DNA from: Oscillospiraceae bacterium | GTDB lineage: Bacteria > Bacillota > Clostridia > Oscillospirales > Ruminococcaceae | Direction: 5' to 3' | Length of the DNA: 22,587 bases | NCBI GenBank assembly: GCA_022511485.1 | Contig: JAFLUJ010000014.1 | Location: 1 to 22,587 of the forward strand | Part shown: positions 22,277-22,587 of the stretch, in pieces | Layout: the number at the start of each line of letters is the position of its first letter | Numbering within the stretch: the stretch's first letter is position 1 | The notes under the pieces: model-generated | What the model saw: the letters and a program-made list of their open reading frames with translations, nothing else | What the model was told of the DNA's origin: nothing | Databases searched by the model: none | Position numbers and translations under genes: made by a program

Positions 22277-22353
22277 TCCACACCTCTAAATTCCGGGCTG
22301 CACGGGTAGGTAAACCGATCACTTGCCCTCATCTGTTTCCCTTACGAGTTACA

Positions 22354-22382
22354 GTATAACACTAAAAATATCACTTGTGTAA
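22354..22382 (-). promoter_or_regulatory. promoter of the methyltransferase gene
   Basis: Minus-strand TTACAC (22382-22377), a 17-bp spacer and TTATAC (22359-22354), giving a leader of about 70 nt. Confidence 0.6.
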
Positions 22383-22386
22383 GTTT

Positions 22387-22419
22387 CGGAACGAAAGGTC
22401 AATATACGGAACGAACGGT
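22387..22419. repeat. two 13-bp direct repeats 20 bp apart upstream of the methyltransferase promoter
   Basis: CGGAACGAAAGGT at 22387-22399 and CGGAACGAACGGT at 22407-22419 differ at one base. The 20-bp step is about two helical turns and places both on one face of the DNA, next to the -35 box. Confidence 0.6.
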
Positions 22420-22459
22420 AAAGGAGTCCCACTTTGGAACAAAAAATCAAGTCAAAATA

Positions 22460-22587
22460 TCAGTATGCAAAATCGACCATAACCAGTTTTTTTCCGTTCG
22501 GCAAAGGATATTCATTTTCCGAAATTTTATTATATCCGATATTATTCATATGCTCTGTCAGTTCCGCCGTTTCTATCTGATGATGGA
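22460..22587 (-). CDS. C-terminal fragment of an unknown protein (5' end outside window)
   Basis: The minus strand is open from the window edge to a TGA at 22462-22460. The 42 visible residues include IETAELTEHMNNIGYNK and end KKLVMVDFAY. The codon use and mix of residues look coding. This is too little to assign a family. Confidence 0.55.
   Translation of the reverse strand, partial: HHQIETAELTEHMNNIGYNKISENEYPLPNGKKLVMVDFAY

Overview
The window looks like a chromosomal segment from a Clostridia-class Firmicute, most likely a Ruminococcus-like gut bacterium. The grounds are moderate GC, strong AGGAGG-type ribosome binding sites, many TTGAAA-17-TATAAT promoters, a Phe T-box ahead of pheS, the Firmicute-type (class II) galT, a DUF2441 protein and a PF12897-type aminotransferase. 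This assignment rests on family recognition only. No tRNA, rRNA, CRISPR array, transposase or integrase was seen.

Left part (1-8.3 kb, all genes on the minus strand): the 5' part of an EAL-domain c-di-GMP phosphodiesterase overlaps a small two-helix membrane protein gene. Next come a MATE transporter and a metal-dependent amidohydrolase in one unit, then a gene encoding an acidic protein with four 31-residue repeats. A lipoprotein gene and the cell-envelope/repair unit [membrane protein - acpS-like - nnr] follow. Between the repeat-protein gene and the lipoprotein gene lies about 590 bp without a gene. It holds what I read as an independent small RNA of about 195 nt on the minus strand: promoter, GNRA hairpin, two stem-loops displaying the same UUACCCCU loop, further C-runs and a strong terminator. 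Upstream of it is a cluster of ATGTT-type motifs.

Middle (8.3-16.9 kb, plus strand): divergent promoters lead into a T-box riboswitch with specifier UUC, then pheS, an unexpected 303-residue membrane protein gene with an internal duplication, and pheT. After the pheT terminator come a small frameshifted gene and a 54-residue ORF that resemble accessory genes. A PLP aminotransferase and galT follow.

Right part (16.9-22.6 kb, all minus): galT converges on this block through a perfect 24-bp inverted repeat that contains the stop codons of both flanking genes. The block holds hypothetical proteins, a VOC protein, a frameshifted P-loop kinase, an AraC/GyrI-type regulator, a DUF2441 protein, an RsmC-like methyltransferase and the tail of an unknown gene. 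Three copies of a non-coding, hairpin-rich dispersed element (3462-3521, 4460-4563, 20762-20906) share the same ends and differ by internal deletions.

The best candidates for undescribed biology are the C-rich-loop small RNA, the modular palindromic element family, the gene placed inside pheST, and the terminator that also carries the lipoprotein ribosome binding site.
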